Shown here in pieces: positions 4,269-5,639 of a stretch of 5,639 nucleotides of DNA. Under the pieces are notes generated by a model. It was not told where the DNA came from, searched no databases, and saw only the letters and a program-made list of their open reading frames with translations. Origin of the DNA: DATDAH01 sp036525535 (lineage in GTDB: Bacteria; Actinomycetota; Acidimicrobiia; Acidimicrobiales; DATDAH01); the NCBI GenBank assembly GCA_036525535.1, contig DATDAH010000182.1:1-5639 (forward strand), read 5' to 3'. Each line of letters begins with the position of its first letter. Position 1 is the stretch's first letter. Position numbers and translations under genes: made by a program.

Positions 4269-5602
4269 CCGACTACGACGTCATCGTCCTCGGTGCCGGC
4301 GCACCCGGCGAGCATTGCGCCGGCGCGCTGGCGGAGGGCGGTCTGCGCGTCGCGGTCGTCGAACGCGAGCTCGTCGGTGGCGAGTGCTCCTACTGGGCGT
4401 GCATCCCGTCCAAGACCCTGCTTCGCCCGGGTGAGGCCGCGCACAACGCCAACGAGGCGGCGGCGAGCGCGCAGGTCGATGTCGCGGCCGCGCTCGACTG
4501 GCGTGACTTCATGGTCTCGAACCACACGGACACCAGTGCCGAGAAGTGGCTCAGCGACCAGGGCATCGACCTGCTGCGGGGGGACGGTCGGCTCGCCGGA
4601 CAAGGCGCAGTCGACATCGACGGCGTGCGCCACACTGCCGAGCACGTCGTCGTGGCCACCGGCGCGGAACCGATCGTGCCGCCGATTCCGGGTCTCTCGG
4701 CGCTCGAGGGCGTCTGGACGAACCGCGAGGTGACCGCGATGACGGCCGTCCCCCGCCGTCTGCTGATCCTGGGCGGCGGTCCGGTCGGCGTCGAGATGGC
4801 CCAGGCCGTGCACCGCCTCGGCGGCGAGGTGGCGCTCGTCGACCGCGCCGGGCGCCTGCTCTCCCGTGAGCCTGCACCGCTGGGCGAGGCCCTCGGCGAC
4901 GTCCTGCGCGGCGATGGCATCGACCTGGTGCTCGGCGTGGACGTGACCGAGGCGCGGCGTGACGGCGATGACTACGTCCTGGACATCGACAACACCCGCG
5001 AGTTGCGCGGTGATCGCCTGCTCGTTGCGGCCGGTCGCCGACCCCGTGTCGACGGCATCGGGCTCGAGACCGTCGGCATCGCGGCCAACCGGAGCGGGAT
5101 TCCCGTCGACGCGCAGCTGCGGGCTGGCGACCGGCTCTGGGCCATCGGCGACGTCACCGGCATCTGGCCGTTGACGACAACCGGCAAGTACCAGGGCGAC
5201 ATCGTTGCCGCGAACATCCTGGGCGATCCCCGCGAAGCCAACTACGAAGCCCTCCCGCGCGTCGTCTTCACCGATCCGCAGGCCGCTGCGGTCGGGGCGC
5301 TCGAGGCCTCCTTCATGGCCAGTGCGCCGGTCTCGGGCGTCGCGAAGACCGCCACCTACACACGCGCCTACGCCGCGTCCAACGGCTTCCTGACTCTCCT
5401 CAGCGACGGCGAGCGCCTGACGGGCGCGTACGCGCTCGGACCGGAGGCCGGCGAGTGGCTCCAGCAGGCCACGTTGGCCATCCGCGCCCACCTTCCCCTG
5501 GACCTGCTGCGCGACACGATTCAGCCGTTCCCGACCTTCTCGGAGATCTACGCCGACGCGCTGAAGGCGCTCCGCGCCGAAATCGCCGCCGCAGAAAGCT
5601 GA
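4265..5602 (+). CDS. FAD-dependent pyridine nucleotide-disulfide oxidoreductase (Lpd/MerA-like) with altered C-terminal active site
   Basis: A 445-residue flavoprotein that should move electrons from NAD(P)H through FAD to a redox disulfide. It has the FAD-binding GAGAPG (G10, G12, G15) with E33 ending the next strand; the paired cysteines C41 and C46 in GGECSYWACIPSKTLL (CX4C, as in dihydrolipoamide dehydrogenase and mercuric reductase); the NAD(P) motif GGGPVGVE (170-177) followed by VALVDRAGRLL, whose aspartate hints weakly at NADH; and the second FAD motif LWAIGD (291-296). A dimerisation domain follows to the end. The usual C-terminal HAHPTXSE reads IQPFPTFSE (419-427): the catalytic His is F422 and only E427 of the dyad remains. 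No N-terminal HMA domain or C-terminal Cys pair is present, so mercuric reductase is unlikely. GTG at 4265 overlaps the VOC stop (GTGA) with little ribosome binding site, suggesting coupled translation. Substrate unknown. Confidence 0.9.
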   Translation: MTDYDVIVLGAGAPGEHCAGALAEGGLRVAVVERELVGGECSYWACIPSKTLLRPGEAAHNANEAAASAQVDVAAALDWRDFMVSNHTDTSAEKWLSDQGIDLLRGDGRLAGQGAVDIDGVRHTAEHVVVATGAEPIVPPIPGLSALEGVWTNREVTAMTAVPRRLLILGGGPVGVEMAQAVHRLGGEVALVDRAGRLLSREPAPLGEALGDVLRGDGIDLVLGVDVTEARRDGDDYVLDIDNTRELRGDRLLVAAGRRPRVDGIGLETVGIAANRSGIPVDAQLRAGDRLWAIGDVTGIWPLTTTGKYQGDIVAANILGDPREANYEALPRVVFTDPQAAAVGALEASFMASAPVSGVAKTATYTRAYAASNGFLTLLSDGERLTGAYALGPEAGEWLQQATLAIRAHLPLDLLRDTIQPFPTFSEIYADALKALRAEIAAAES

Positions 5603-5607
5603 TCCGC

Positions 5608-5639
5608 ATGGTGATCACGACCGACTGGGCCAAGGCGAC
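5608..5639 (+). CDS. 5' end of a downstream gene, unidentified
   Basis: An ATG five bases after the oxidoreductase stop opens a frame reading MVITTDWAKA before the window ends. The tight spacing suggests it is the third gene of the same transcription unit. A GTG immediately after the ATG is an alternative start. No strong ribosome binding site is visible, consistent with coupling. Ten residues are too few to assign a family. Confidence 0.5.
   Translation, partial: MVITTDWAKA

Noticed and set aside
4010..5491. 493-codon minus-strand open frame
   Set aside because: Antisense shadow of the FAD oxidoreductase, with no recognisable domain and low-complexity Arg/Asp/Gly composition.
1..5639. CRISPR array, tRNA/rRNA genes, insertion sequence or phage genes
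   Set aside because: No spaced direct repeats, clover-leaf pattern, transposase motifs or terminal inverted repeats were seen on reading either strand.

Overview
The window is GC-rich DNA with strong G/C bias at third codon positions, abundant GTG starts, overlapping GTGA stop/start junctions and many long antisense open frames. Together with the protein families present (a YCII/ECF sigma pair, an actinobacterial-type photolyase, a VOC protein with a WPEWY tail, and a flavin disulfide oxidoreductase ending in IQPFPTFSE) this points to an actinobacterium. An Acidimicrobiia-like lineage is possible but is only an impression.

Layout. The left block is on the minus strand: a 5' fragment of an ArsR-type winged-helix regulator (1-246) with a promoter and a perfect 10-bp inverted repeat just upstream; a remnant of an ECF-type sigma factor (about 360-558); a YCII-domain protein (555-890) whose 5' part looks frameshifted; and a complete class I CPD photolyase (990-2345). 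A 297-bp divergent spacer (2346-2642) follows. The right block is on the plus strand: a stand-alone PlsC-type acyltransferase (2643-3386), a spacer with a GC hairpin, then a tight run of a VOC-family protein (3591-4268), an overlapping FAD/NAD(P) disulfide-type oxidoreductase (4265-5602) and the first codons of another gene (5608 onward).

How it fits together. Photolyase repairs UV lesions and PlsC acylates lysophospholipid; they share only a divergent spacer. The VOC protein and the oxidoreductase are translationally coupled and probably act together, though no substrate can be read from the sequence. The YCII and sigma genes normally form a two-gene regulatory module. Here both appear eroded: the YCII frame is broken near 817-823, and the sigma factor keeps at most its first few codons joined in frame to its C-terminal helical region, without the DNA- and core-binding regions.

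I see no convincing evidence of a wholly new system. The most useful observations are the decayed sigma module, the arsR operator/promoter with a nearly leaderless start, and the active-site substitutions in the oxidoreductase and photolyase.
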